Origin: Saprospiraceae bacterium
GTDB lineage: Bacteria > Bacteroidota > Bacteroidia > Chitinophagales > Saprospiraceae
NCBI GenBank assembly: GCA_958295895.1
Contig: CATQHI010000003.1
Location: 310,001 to 374,000 of the forward strand
Reading direction: 5' to 3'
DNA: 64,000 bases
Positions 47,518 to 57,400 of this stretch are shown one piece after another. The position numbers and the translations under genes are program-made. The notes beneath the pieces were generated by a model that saw nothing but the letters and a program-made list of their open reading frames with translations, searched no databases and was not told the origin of the DNA. How positions within the stretch are numbered: position 1 is the first letter of the stretch; every line of letters begins with the position of its first letter.

Positions 47518-48168
47518 ATGCAGGACGGCTTTCGCCACCGCGGTCAGCGCAAGCGCCTCATTGATCGGCTGCGCCAGCAGGGGGAGTACCATGAGCGGGT
47601 ACTCTCCGTGATGGCCAATCTGCCCCGCCACGCCTTCTTAGATAGCAGCTTCGCCGAGTGGGCCTACCGCGATGAGGCCTTCCCCATCGACTGTGAGCAG
47701 ACCATCTCCCAGCCCTCTACCGTAGCCTGGCAGAGTAGTGCCCTACAGCTACTCCCCCGCCAGAAGGTCCTGGAGGTTGGCACCGGTTCGGGCTACCAGG
47801 CCGCCGTACTGTCCTTACTGGGCGGGCGAGTCTTTACCATCGAGCGCCACAAACCCCTCTATCAGAAGGCTAAGCTGACGCTCAAAAAATTGCGGCTCGA
47901 CCGCGGCATCCGGTTCTATCTACGGGATGGCCACCGGGGGGTACCGGAGCTGGCCCCCTTCAGCCGCATCCTGGTCACCGCCGGTGCCGTAGAGGTGCCC
48001 CAGGTGCTCGTCGATCAGCTCGAAGTAGGGGGCCTGATGGTCATCCCGATCGGTGGTGAGGAGGATGATCAGCAACTGCTCCGCATCACCAAAGTAGCGG
48101 CGGACAAGACCGTTCAGGAGGAGCTCGGGCTGTGCCGCTTCGTGCCCTTCCGCCGCGGCGTCGCCTGA
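47518..48168 (+). CDS. pcm: Protein-L-isoaspartate O-methyltransferase
   Basis: SAM-dependent repair enzyme for isoaspartyl residues in aged proteins, 216 residues. The family markers are RHAFLDSSFAEWAYRDEAFPI, the active-site loop QTISQPSTVAWQ, SAM motif I VLEVGTGSGYQAAVLS and the later FSRILVTAGAVEVPQVLVDQL with GGLMVIPIG. It starts directly after the MazG-like gene. Its 3' end overlaps the convergent hypothetical gene by about 55 bp. Confidence 0.95.
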   Translation: MQDGFRHRGQRKRLIDRLRQQGEYHERVLSVMANLPRHAFLDSSFAEWAYRDEAFPIDCEQTISQPSTVAWQSSALQLLPRQKVLEVGTGSGYQAAVLSLLGGRVFTIERHKPLYQKAKLTLKKLRLDRGIRFYLRDGHRGVPELAPFSRILVTAGAVEVPQVLVDQLEVGGLMVIPIGGEEDDQQLLRITKVAADKTVQEELGLCRFVPFRRGVA

Positions 48169-48629
48169 CTTAGTCCCGTGGTGCCCAGCAAACGTTGCAC
48201 CACCACGGCCGCAGCATCCAGCTTCCCTGCCCCACACCGCACCACCGTCCAGCTAGCCGGCAGATCGTCCCGCAGGGGCCGCTTGCCAAAATGCAGTACC
48301 GTTACGTTTGCAAGCCCGTACAGTGCCCGGTACCATCCCGCGGTTTTCATCGTCACGCCATCACTCACTACCACCACCGTAGGCAGCGCAGGGGCGGCCG
48401 CGACCGCAGGTGCAATACGAGTGGTAAGGGCAATAGGCTGCACCTCGCCGAAGAGACTGCTGAGCGCCACCAGCCGGTCCGGTCGCCACCGTGGGTGATA
48501 GACGAGGCGCAACTTCCGCTCGACGGTCATCTCACTATTGTTAGTCCGAGCAGGCTCGACCCCCCCGGCACCCCAACCCGTTCCCGAACAAAATAGAACA
48601 GTCGCTAACACTAAAAACCACTTTGCCAT
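48114..48629 (-). CDS. Hypothetical exported protein
   Basis: 171 residues with a signal peptide (MAKWFLVLATVLFCSGTGWGAGG). No family recognised. The core VVVVSDGVTMKTAGWYRALYGLANVTVLHFG has alternating hydrophobic strands and helices, like an alpha/beta domain of GH3-type or flavodoxin-like proteins, but no catalytic motif is seen. The last 18 codons overlap the end of pcm on the other strand. Reading frame quality before the overlap supports a real gene; it may be a truncated copy of a larger protein. Confidence 0.5.
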   Translation of the reverse strand: MAKWFLVLATVLFCSGTGWGAGGVEPARTNNSEMTVERKLRLVYHPRWRPDRLVALSSLFGEVQPIALTTRIAPAVAAAPALPTVVVVSDGVTMKTAGWYRALYGLANVTVLHFGKRPLRDDLPASWTVVRCGAGKLDAAAVVVQRLLGTTGLSQATPRRKGTKRHSPSSS

Positions 48630-48717
48630 ACCTATACTAACGGTTCCAGCGTACCCGCATTACCTCTACCCCGAACGGTAACATTACCTTGCCCCTTTAC
48701 TCCTGTCCCCCCCGCCT

Positions 48718-50079
48718 ATGGACCCGTTCTGGATTTCCTTCTCCGTACTCGTACTCGGCGTAGCGGTGGGAGCACTCGGTGCCTACCTCTACCTCCGCCA
48801 GCAAGCTGAGGTAACTACGCTACAACGGGAGCAGGAGCTGCGCGTCGAACTTAGTAGCCTGCGCACCACGCAGGAGTCCCGGCTCGCGGAGAATAGCACC
48901 CTGCGCACCGAGCTGACCACCGCCCGTCAGCAATCAGCCGCCCTACGGGAGCAACTTGCCGACCTGCGTATTGCCCTCAACCAGAGTAAGTCTGCCGGCG
49001 AGCAGCTCCGCCAGCGTCTCGATCTCCAGGATGCCGAGATGACCCGTCTGCAGCGTGCCTCCGAGGCGCACTTCGAGCGGACGGCCGAACGGCTGCTCCG
49101 GGAAAAGGGACGTAGCATGACCGAGCAGAATTCCGTGCAGTTGAGTAGTCTCATCACCCCGCTACGCGAGCGCATTCAGGACTTCGAGCGGCAGATCAAC
49201 GAGCGCTTTACGGAGCAAACCCGCGATACTGTGAGCCTGCGTCAGGAGATCGTAGGCCTCAGCAAACTCAACAGCCAGCTCAGCGAGGAAGCCAACAACC
49301 TGGCCGGTGCCCTGCGCGGCAATACTAAGACCCAGGGCGACTGGGGCGAATGGCAGCTCCTCCGCCTGCTGGAAGCGAGCGGCCTACAGGACGGCGTACA
49401 CTTCCGCACCCAGGCCAGCTTTGGCGATGCCGAGGGGCGGCAGAAGCGGCCCGATTGCATCATCCACCTGCCCGAGAATAAGCACCTCGTGGTAGATAGT
49501 AAGGTTTCTCTGGTGGCCTACGAACGGTACTGCGCCTGCCAGGATGGGGACGTGACCGAGCGTCGCCAGCACGCCGCCGACCACCTGCGCAGCCTGCGCC
49601 AGCACGTCACCGACCTGGCCGGCAAGAACTACACCCAGCTCGATCAGCTTAATTCCCCCGATTTCCTGTTCCTCTTCGTTCCCATCGAGCCGGCCTACGG
49701 ACTGGCGCTGACCACCGACCAGACACTCTTCAACGAGGCGCTAAACCGCAACGTAGTCATCGTGACCCCCACGACCCTACTCTCCACCCTGCGCACCGTG
49801 AGCTACCTCTGGAAACAGGACGACCAGAAACGCAACGTGCGCAGGATCGCCCGCCAGAGTGGACTGCTGTACGATTCCATGGTCGGCTTCGTGCAGGACC
49901 TGGAGCGTATCGGCCACCGCCTCGACCAGGCGCAGCAGTCCTACCACGACGCCTTTCGCAAGCTCAGCCAGGGGGGTAAGCCGGGAGCTACTATCTTGGG
50001 CCGGGCCGAGCGGATCCGTAAGCTGGGGGCGAGCACGAAGAAGCGGCTCGATCCGGGATTGCTGTCCGAAGAAGAATAG
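48718..50079 (+). CDS. rmuC: DNA recombination protein RmuC
   Basis: 453-residue RmuC family protein, thought to limit inverted-repeat recombination as a nuclease-fold protein. Residues 1-25 form a membrane helix (WISFSVLVLGVAVGALGAYLYL), about 30-170 a long coiled coil, and 190-430 the RmuC core with KTQGDWGEWQLLRLLEASGL, RPDCIIHLPENKHLVVDSKVSL, FLFVPIEPAYGLAL and VIVTPTTLLSTLRTV. These match the PD-(D/E)xK-like core. It is followed after 27 bp by the CoA-transferase pair. Confidence 0.95.
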   Translation: MDPFWISFSVLVLGVAVGALGAYLYLRQQAEVTTLQREQELRVELSSLRTTQESRLAENSTLRTELTTARQQSAALREQLADLRIALNQSKSAGEQLRQRLDLQDAEMTRLQRASEAHFERTAERLLREKGRSMTEQNSVQLSSLITPLRERIQDFERQINERFTEQTRDTVSLRQEIVGLSKLNSQLSEEANNLAGALRGNTKTQGDWGEWQLLRLLEASGLQDGVHFRTQASFGDAEGRQKRPDCIIHLPENKHLVVDSKVSLVAYERYCACQDGDVTERRQHAADHLRSLRQHVTDLAGKNYTQLDQLNSPDFLFLFVPIEPAYGLALTTDQTLFNEALNRNVVIVTPTTLLSTLRTVSYLWKQDDQKRNVRRIARQSGLLYDSMVGFVQDLERIGHRLDQAQQSYHDAFRKLSQGGKPGATILGRAERIRKLGASTKKRLDPGLLSEEE

Positions 50080-50106
50080 CTACACCACGTATAAACTCGA
50101 TAATTC

Positions 50107-50811
50107 ATGCAAAAACAAGTAGCCGACGCCTCCGCAGCCATCCAGGGCATCCGCAGCGGTATGACGCTGATGCTCGGCGGCTTTGGTCTCTGCGGCATAC
50201 CGGAGAATTGCATTGCCGCTCTGGCCGCCACTGACCTCACCGATCTGACGTGCATTTCCAATAATGCCGGCGTCGATGACTTCGGACTTGGGCTTTTGCT
50301 CCAGAGCCGGCAGATCAAAAAGATGATCGCTAGCTACGTAGGGGAGAATGGTGAATTCGAGCGGCAGATGCTGGACGGGTCGCTGCAGGTGGACCTCATT
50401 CCCCAGGGTAGTCTGGCGGAGCGGTGTCGGGCCGGGGGGGCGGGCATTCCGGCATTCTTTACGCCCGCCGGCTACGGCACCGAAGTGGGTGAGGGCAAAG
50501 AAGTTAGGGACTTCAACGGCAGGCCCCACATTCTCGAGCGAGCTCTCGTTGCCGATTTTGCCCTCGTAAAGGCCTGGAGGGGGGATACCGACGGTAACCT
50601 CATCTACAAGGGCACGGCCCGCAACTTTAATCCGGTGATGGCCATGGCTGGTCGGATCACCGTAGCCGAGGTCGAGGAGCTGGTGCCGGCCGGTGAGCTC
50701 GACCCCAATCAAATCCACACGCCCGGAGTGTTCGTGCAGCGCATCTTCCGGGGCACCAACTACGAAAAGCGCATCGAGCAGCGCACAACCCGCCCCCGCC
50801 ATGCTGGATAA
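50107..50811 (+). CDS. scoA: 3-oxoacid CoA-transferase subunit A
   Basis: Alpha subunit (234 residues) of a family I CoA-transferase such as succinyl-CoA:acetoacetate CoA-transferase. The signature [13 protein letters not shown] follows [35 protein letters not shown] and [22 protein letters not shown] are all typical. It makes a heteromer with the next gene, which overlaps its stop by 11 bp. Role: ketone body or short-chain acid use. Confidence 0.94.
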   Translation: MQKQVADASAAIQGIRSGMTLMLGGFGLCGIPENCIAALAATDLTDLTCISNNAGVDDFGLGLLLQSRQIKKMIASYVGENGEFERQMLDGSLQVDLIPQGSLAERCRAGGAGIPAFFTPAGYGTEVGEGKEVRDFNGRPHILERALVADFALVKAWRGDTDGNLIYKGTARNFNPVMAMAGRITVAEVEELVPAGELDPNQIHTPGVFVQRIFRGTNYEKRIEQRTTRPRHAG

Positions 50812-51460
50812 GACAGGCATCGCCCGCCGCATCAGTCAGGAACTTCGCGACGGCTGGTACGTCAACCTTGGTATCGGCATCCCTACTCTCGTGGCCAACT
50901 TCGTGCCGGAGGGGATCGACGTGACCTTCCAGAGCGAGAACGGCATCCTGGGCATGGGGCCCTTCCCCTACGCGGGCGACGAGGACGCCGATCTGATCAA
51001 CGCCGGTAAGCAGACGATCACCGCCCTGCCCGGCGCGGCCATCTTCGATAGTGCCACTAGTTTTGCGATGATCCGGGGTCAGCACATCCAGCTCACCGTG
51101 CTGGGGGCGATGGAGGTGTCCGACACCGGAGACATCGCTAACTGGAAGATCCCCGGTAAGCTGGTCAAGGGCATGGGTGGGGCCATGGACCTGGTTGCCT
51201 CCGCCGAGAATATCATCGTAGCGATGATGCACACCAATCGCGCCGGCGAGTCGAAGCTCCTTAGCGAGTGCAGCCTGCCGCTTACCGGAGTACGCTGCGT
51301 CAAAAAGATCGTCACTAATCTGGCGGTACTTGAGGTGACTGAGCGCGACGGTTTCCGGCTGCTGGAACGTGCCCCCGGGGTGAGCGTAGCGGAGATTCAG
51401 GCGGCAACGGCCGGCCGGCTGGTCGTGCCCAATGACGTGCCGGAAATGCGGCTGGGCTAA
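50801..51460 (+). CDS. scoB: 3-oxoacid CoA-transferase subunit B
   Basis: Beta subunit, 219 residues from the ATG at 50801 (an upstream frame start inside scoA is rejected). The catalytic Glu lies in the motif [12 protein letters not shown], after [42 protein letters not shown] and [14 protein letters not shown] follow as in all SCOT beta subunits. It overlaps scoA upstream and its TAA shares bases with the ATG of kdsB (TAATG), so the three are translationally coupled. Confidence 0.95.
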   Translation: MLDKTGIARRISQELRDGWYVNLGIGIPTLVANFVPEGIDVTFQSENGILGMGPFPYAGDEDADLINAGKQTITALPGAAIFDSATSFAMIRGQHIQLTVLGAMEVSDTGDIANWKIPGKLVKGMGGAMDLVASAENIIVAMMHTNRAGESKLLSECSLPLTGVRCVKKIVTNLAVLEVTERDGFRLLERAPGVSVAEIQAATAGRLVVPNDVPEMRLG

Positions 51461-52194
51461 TGCGGCTGGCCGTCATTCCCGCCCGTTATGCCAGTAGCCG
51501 CTTTCCCGGCAAACCGTTAGCAGACCTAGGCGGACGTACCCTGATCGAGCGCGTCTACACCGCCGTGACTGACACCGCCCTGTTCGCTGCGGTGGTGGTG
51601 GCAACGGACGATGAGCGCATCTACCGCGAAGTAGAACGCTTTGGTGGCACTCCGATCATGACCTCCCCGGATCACCCCTCCGGCACGGACCGGGTGGCCG
51701 AGGCGAGTCGGGCGTATCCCGAAGCTGAGCTCGTTGTCAACGTGCAGGGGGATGAGCCCTTCGTGCGCGAGGGTCAGTTGCGTGACTTACTTTCCGCCTT
51801 TGCGGACGAGGGGGTAGCCATCGCTACGCTAGCTACGCCGATTACGGACGAGCACCAGCTTCTTTCCCCGAATGTGGTGAAGGTGGTGCGCGATGCCCGG
51901 GGCGGCGCCCTGTACTTTAGCCGCCACGCCATTCCCTACCTCCGCGACGTCCCCGTCGGTCGGTGGCTGGAGGAGGGCAACCACCTACAGCACCTGGGCG
52001 TATACGCCTACCGTGGGGAGGTGCTGCAGCAGATCACCAAGCTCCCCCCCGCCCCAATTGAGCGCGCTGAATCCCTCGAGCAGCTCCGCTGGCTGGATGC
52101 GGGCTACCGCATCCACGTGGCCCTGACCGATGACGTATCAATTGGTATCGATACCCCCGCAGACCTTGAGGCCGCCCGCAAGCTAATTGCTTAG
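51460..52194 (+). CDS. kdsB: 3-deoxy-manno-octulosonate cytidylyltransferase KdsB
   Basis: Makes CMP-KDO for lipopolysaccharide inner core, 244 residues. The nucleotide-binding start AVIPARYASSRFPGKPLADLGG is diagnostic, with HPSGTDRVAEA, NVQGDEPFV and YFSRHAIPYLRD following in order and IGIDTPADLEAAR at the end. It is coupled to scoB by an overlapping stop-start, an odd mix of functions for an operon. The last 4 bp overlap the Nudix gene on the other strand. Confidence 0.97.
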   Translation: MRLAVIPARYASSRFPGKPLADLGGRTLIERVYTAVTDTALFAAVVVATDDERIYREVERFGGTPIMTSPDHPSGTDRVAEASRAYPEAELVVNVQGDEPFVREGQLRDLLSAFADEGVAIATLATPITDEHQLLSPNVVKVVRDARGGALYFSRHAIPYLRDVPVGRWLEEGNHLQHLGVYAYRGEVLQQITKLPPAPIERAESLEQLRWLDAGYRIHVALTDDVSIGIDTPADLEAARKLIA

Positions 52195-52733
52195 CTCGCG
52201 GTAGCCGGATAGGAGTTCTGGTAGAGTTGCTTAGTGCCATTTTTCCGGTCCCGGAAGTAGTTTCTCAGCGTAAAGGCCGAAGAGGTAAATGCGATATCTT
52301 CCCACGGAATTTCCTGCTCCGTAAAGAGCCGTACCTCCAGGCTCTCCTCGCCTACCGCGTACCGCCCCTCCACTAGATCGCCTACGTACTGTAAGTACAG
52401 CTGTTGGATGCGCTCGATGTCGTAGAGGGTAATGAGGTAATCTAGTCTGACTTCTGCCCTGGCTTCTTCCCATACCTCCCGTCGGGCCCCCTCCCGTACA
52501 GATTCTCCATTTTCCAGGTACCCGCTCGGCACGTTCCACAGCCCGTAGGCCGGTGCGATGGCGCGGCGGCAGAGAAGCACCTTGTCTTGCCAGACCGGTA
52601 AGCAGCCGGTGACGATCTTGGGGTTGCTGTAGTGGATGGTGGCGCAGGTGGTGCAGATTTGACGGGGGTGGGTGTCGCCTTCGGGGATGCGGTGGGTGAG
52701 GTTAGGGGAGCCGCAGTGGGGGCAGAAGTTCAT
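52191..52733 (-). CDS. Nudix hydrolase with N-terminal zinc ribbon
   Basis: 180 residues. A zinc ribbon comes first (CPHCGSPNL and CTTCATIHYSNP), then the Nudix domain with the box GYLENGESVREGARREVWEEARAEV, which fits Gx5Ex7REUxEExGU. The ribbon plus the segment WNVPSGYLE resembles NudC-type and ADP-ribose pyrophosphatase-like enzymes, but without the NudC SQPWPFPxS motif, so the substrate is open. It is convergent with kdsB. Confidence 0.9.
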   Translation of the reverse strand: MNFCPHCGSPNLTHRIPEGDTHPRQICTTCATIHYSNPKIVTGCLPVWQDKVLLCRRAIAPAYGLWNVPSGYLENGESVREGARREVWEEARAEVRLDYLITLYDIERIQQLYLQYVGDLVEGRYAVGEESLEVRLFTEQEIPWEDIAFTSSAFTLRNYFRDRKNGTKQLYQNSYPATAS

Positions 52734-52760
52734 TGGGTTGGGTTGGCACCTGGGTGGAAT

Positions 52761-52796
52761 AAAAACGCCCCGCTTCCTAGAGGAAGCGGAGCGTTT
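52761..52796 (-). terminator. Rho-independent terminator of the second susCD operon
   Basis: A long stem (AAACGC-C-CCGCTTCC and GGAAGCGG-A-GCGTTT) with loop TAGA; on the minus strand it is followed by a run of T. It lies 27 bp after the susD stop. Confidence 0.88.
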
Positions 52797-52822
52797 CGGG
52801 GAAGGGTTACTAGACTGACCCC

Positions 52823-54397
52823 TTAGTAACCGTCATTCTGGATCAAGTTGCCATTAGCATTAAGCTGTGCTGAGGGCAGCGGGAACAAATTGCGGGTTTC
52901 CGGCTGTGGGGTTTTGAAGTCCCACGTTCCGGAGGCGAAGCGGCCGAAACGAATTAAGTCGGTACGACGCAGACCTTCGTAGAAGAATTCGCGGCCCCGT
53001 TCTGCTAGTAGATCGTCCATGGTAAAGGATTCCATTTCCTCCAGTCCGGCACGTTGACGGACCATGTTAATGAACATCTGTCCTCCGTCGTTGCCCTGAC
53101 GCATTTGGGCTTCAGCCTTATTGAGGAGCACCTCGGCGAAGCGAACGATGGGGAAGTCATTGGGAATCGTGCTAGGTGCACCGGCGGGAATCTCAAACTT
53201 AAATACCCGAGCTCCGGCTTGCCGGAAGGCGTTAGGCTCTAAGGCATTCAGAACCGGAGTGTACACCACGGGCTCGCCACCCGGATCATCCGCGGTACCA
53301 TCCATGATGGGGTCGGTGCCGCCGGGAGTAGTGTACTGAGGGCCAGCAAGGAAGTTGCCGCGGACGGTGGCGTTGCCATACTCACCCTTGCGGAGATCGG
53401 TTGAATCGTAGCTGTTGTAAAAGCTGGAGATCGTACAGTAGCCGTTCCAGGGCTGCTCCTGTAGATTGAAGGTGGTCTGACTATTGTAGTGTAGGGTTTG
53501 CTGAGCGATATTGAATCCACCGGCAATTGCGGGCGCATCATAGGGAATGACCCACATGTTCTCCGTTGTGGAGTTAAAGCCCTGATCGTTGTCAGCGGCA
53601 AAATTGGCGAAGTAATTGTCCGTTAGGGAGAAAAGGCCACTATCGATGATCTCGTCGGCCATTATCTCTGCGTCTGTGGAACGATCCGTGCCTACGTATA
53701 CCTCGGCATTAAGGTATAGGCGGGAGAGCAGGGCACGGTTTACCCAATAGGTGACTTTACCGTAGGTAGAGGTCGACTTGTCACGACTCAGACCGGCGGC
53801 GGAGGATTCTAACTCACTTTCAATGAAGTTGAAAATATCCGCACGGGAAGCTTGCTGCGGAGACAGATCGGTAAGATCAGAATCTTCGGTAATCAAGGGC
53901 ACGTTACCAAAGGCGTCCATCAGCAGCATGTACCAGTAGGCACGTAGGCTACGAATCTCAGATACAAATATTACCTTCTCCTCCTCTGCAATAGCGTCCG
54001 TTTCCTCGATAGTTTGTAAAACGAGGTTGGCTTGCTGGACTCCCTGGTAGAGAAATACCCAGGCATTATTGAATTGCGCATCGGTTGGATCGAAGGTGAG
54101 CTGATGCGTGCGTACCCAGATGCCCCCGTCGAACCAGTCGGAGCCGCGTACCGGAATAGCAATCTCGTCGGAGGAAACCTCCTGGATGCTCATGTAACTG
54201 TTATGATTCATCATTGGCAACAATCGAGTGTAAGCCGATAAATAAAGCCCGATGATATCACCTTGATTCGAAGGAAAGTTATCCTCGGATAGATCCGAAA
54301 AAAGTACGGGATCGAGGTCAGTACAAGAATTGAAGGGAAGTGCCAGAGCCACCACGAGGGTAAGACCGATACATCCTTTCTTGATTAATAATTTCAT
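52823..54397 (-). CDS. SusD/RagB-family nutrient-binding lipoprotein
   Basis: 524-residue surface lipoprotein, signal ending in LPFNSC followed by TDLDPVLFSDLSEDNFP. SusD features: NNAWVFLYQGVQQANLVLQTIE, EIRSLRAYWYMLLMDAFGNVPLI, PIVRFAEVLLNKAEAQMRQGN and ERGREFFYEGLRRTDLIRFGRF, and a final NLFPLPSAQLNANGNLIQN. It pairs with the SusC gene 33 bp upstream. No glycosidase is adjacent, so the nutrient cannot be named. A terminator follows. Confidence 0.95.
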   Translation of the reverse strand: MKLLIKKGCIGLTLVVALALPFNSCTDLDPVLFSDLSEDNFPSNQGDIIGLYLSAYTRLLPMMNHNSYMSIQEVSSDEIAIPVRGSDWFDGGIWVRTHQLTFDPTDAQFNNAWVFLYQGVQQANLVLQTIEETDAIAEEEKVIFVSEIRSLRAYWYMLLMDAFGNVPLITEDSDLTDLSPQQASRADIFNFIESELESSAAGLSRDKSTSTYGKVTYWVNRALLSRLYLNAEVYVGTDRSTDAEIMADEIIDSGLFSLTDNYFANFAADNDQGFNSTTENMWVIPYDAPAIAGGFNIAQQTLHYNSQTTFNLQEQPWNGYCTISSFYNSYDSTDLRKGEYGNATVRGNFLAGPQYTTPGGTDPIMDGTADDPGGEPVVYTPVLNALEPNAFRQAGARVFKFEIPAGAPSTIPNDFPIVRFAEVLLNKAEAQMRQGNDGGQMFINMVRQRAGLEEMESFTMDDLLAERGREFFYEGLRRTDLIRFGRFASGTWDFKTPQPETRNLFPLPSAQLNANGNLIQNDGY

Positions 54398-54430
54398 GAT
54401 TGGTGTTTTTGTGATCTAGCTAGCTAGTTA

Positions 54431-57400
54431 TTAGAAGCCAACATTTGCCCCAAATGTGAAGGTCCGGGTGCGGAAATAGGTACTGCGCCGGTCGATGCCG
54501 GGGCTCAATGCACTCTCTCCTCCATCCAGGAAGCCGTTGCCATTTACATCATCGAAGAAGCGGACATTGGGGTCTACTCCTGTGTAGTTGGTAATGTAGA
54601 AGAGGTTCTGACCGGATACATACAGGCGTAGGTTACGGAAACCGGAAGTGCCACCAAGATTGAAGGTATATCCGAGCTGAGCGTTGTCAAGCGCCAAGAA
54701 GCTAGCATCCTCCACAAAATAATCACTAAACTGCGGCGCAGCGGTGATATTCGGCTGGTAGAGATCGGTAAGTATAATGTTGTCAACCGGCCGACTTGCT
54801 ACGTTACCGGCCTGCCCGTAAAAGTTGCGGGGAAGGTTAGCCAGATCGTGCCCAAAGTCTCCCCGCAGGAAGAAACTCAGGTCAGCGTTGCCGTAGGTGA
54901 AGGCATTGGAAATACCTAAACTGAAGTCAGGTAGACCGTTACCAACTAGCGTCTTGGCACCATCGTTTAGGTAGACGAAGTTATTACCGTTTTCGGCTAG
55001 GGTAGCAGCGACATCGAGCTGACGGGTGTAGATACCTCCAAAATCCGCATCGAACACGAGTCGGCTGATGGGGTCACCGTTCTGACCTGGCGAACCCGGC
55101 GTGGTGGATTGAATCTCCTGGTTGTTATTAAAGCTGAAGTCGGGAGTTTCGCCATTGTCCTCTAGGCGAGTGTTGATCGAGGAAAAAACTACGCGTGGTT
55201 CCCAGGTAGCGTTGTCACTGAAGTTGACTAGATAGCCTAGAGACACCTCGACGCCATTATTGACGAGGTCAGCATTGTTCAGGTTAGCCTGCACGGTTGG
55301 GATGAGGAAGGGCGGGCTGGGAACTTCGGCAGTCACGAGAAGGTCGCGCGTCCTACGGATAAAGTAGTCTACCGTACCCGTGAGCCGGTAGTCGAGCAAA
55401 CTAAAATCGATGCCAGCGTTGAACTCACCTTTTTTCTCAAAGCGTAGTGCACTATTAGCGTTCGACACAGGGCCGACGGCCGTGCCGTACGCACCAAGGT
55501 TGGGATACTGTCCTACTCCCCGATAACGCTCAATGAAGTCATAGTTGCCGGGTGGTAATGAACCGGTGATACCGTAACCCACACGCAATTTAAGCGCGTT
55601 AGCTGCCGTGAGATCGAATATATCGACCAGATCGGCACTCGCAGAGATGGCCGGAAACCAATCATATTGATTATCAACGCTATTGCGGCTGGTACCGTCG
55701 CGACGGATCGATGCAGTGATGTTATAAGCGGTACCAATACCCAGGCGAGCCCGGCCGAAGAAGCCGATGACGCGATATAAGCCGCGACCCGATCCGGTTT
55801 GCACCGTGCCTAAGCCGATCGCCGTCAACTGGCCGAGATTGTTTGCACCGAATGCATCGGAGACCGTACCGAAACCGCCGGAGTTGAAATCCTGATTGTT
55901 GTACTCCTGCCAACTGTAACCGGCCAAAAGTTCAAGACTGTTATCTCCAAGCGCGACATCATAGGTGGAAGTAACTTCTAGAAGATCGTTGCGGTTGTTA
56001 GACGAAAGTCGTTGGGCGAAACCGGCCGTAAGGGGGTTACCTAGCTCGTTGGCCTGACCGGCAAACCGACTGGACTGGGTTGCGCTAAAGGATTCGCTGC
56101 GTTGGGCATGATTGCGGCTGTACCGTACCTCCGCGCGCCAGTTGGGTAAAATATTGTAAGTCGCGCCGAAACTGTATAGGATGGTACTCGTCTGCTGATT
56201 GCGCCGGGTAAGTCGCGCGATGGCTACGGGGTTGAAGTAGTCGAAGTTATTCAGCTCGAAGTAACCTCCGTAGCCTACACTGCTAGCTCGTGTAATGCTC
56301 TCGCTGATGTCAAAACCGGACTGGTCGACACGTACCGGGGCGGTTGGGTTATAGGTGATCGCGTAGCGAAAGGCACTGTTATTAAAAATGTCTGCATCAC
56401 GGTCCGTAGCCGTAATGTCCAGGGTGAACTGCAATTTATCGTCCAGAGCTCGCTGGGTAAAATTCACCCGGCCGTTCAACTGGCGGAAACCGTCATTGAC
56501 AATCCCAATGCCCTTGATGTCACGGTAATTGGCCGATGCGCGGAAAGTCGTGTTACCCGATCCGCCGGAGTAGCTTAGGTTGTGCACGTGGCTGAACCCA
56601 GTCCGAGTCACTTCGTCGATCCAGTCTGTCTCACCACCGAAATCATTGTTGGCGCGCACCTCGGCACCGGTTGATAAATCCTGAGGATTGCTCGCTCGCG
56701 AGCGGAATAGGTCCCCTACCCGCTCCAATTCGCTAAGGTATTCTTCGCGGTTAGCAACAGATGGAGCCTTGGCAATTGACTCGGCCGACACGTAGCCCCG
56801 GTAGTCGATGACAGCATCCCCCGTGCGTCCCCGCTTAGTGGTGATGATGATCACACCGGCGGAGGCCTGGATACCGTAAATAGCGGCTGCCGATCCGTCC
56901 TTAAGCACATTGATGCTTTCAATGTCGTTAGGGTCAACGGTTTGCAGGTCGGCACCAACGACGCCGTCGATAATTACGAGAGGGGATTGGTTACCTCCAA
57001 AGGATGAGAGGCCACGCAACCGGATGGTGGTGCCACCATTGACATTGCCCCCCGGCTTGGAGATGGTCAGACCGGCGACCTTACCCTGGATTAACTGGGT
57101 AGGATCGTTGATATTACCGGCGTTGAAGTCGCCTTCTTCAATGGTGGTCACCGCACTAGTCACTTGCCGCTGCGTCACCGTACCGTAGCCCACCACGACG
57201 ACCTCATCGAGGAGCTCGCCGGAAGTTAGGGTAAGATCGACGGTGGTCTGCCCGGTGAAGGGCACCGTCTGGGTAGCGTAGCCGGTGTAGGAAATGGTCA
57301 GCGATTCGGAGCCCTCGGGCACGTTCAGCGTGAAGTTGCCGTCGAAGTCGGTGACGGTACCCGTGGAGGTACCCGTGACTAGCACGCTGGCTCCGATGAG

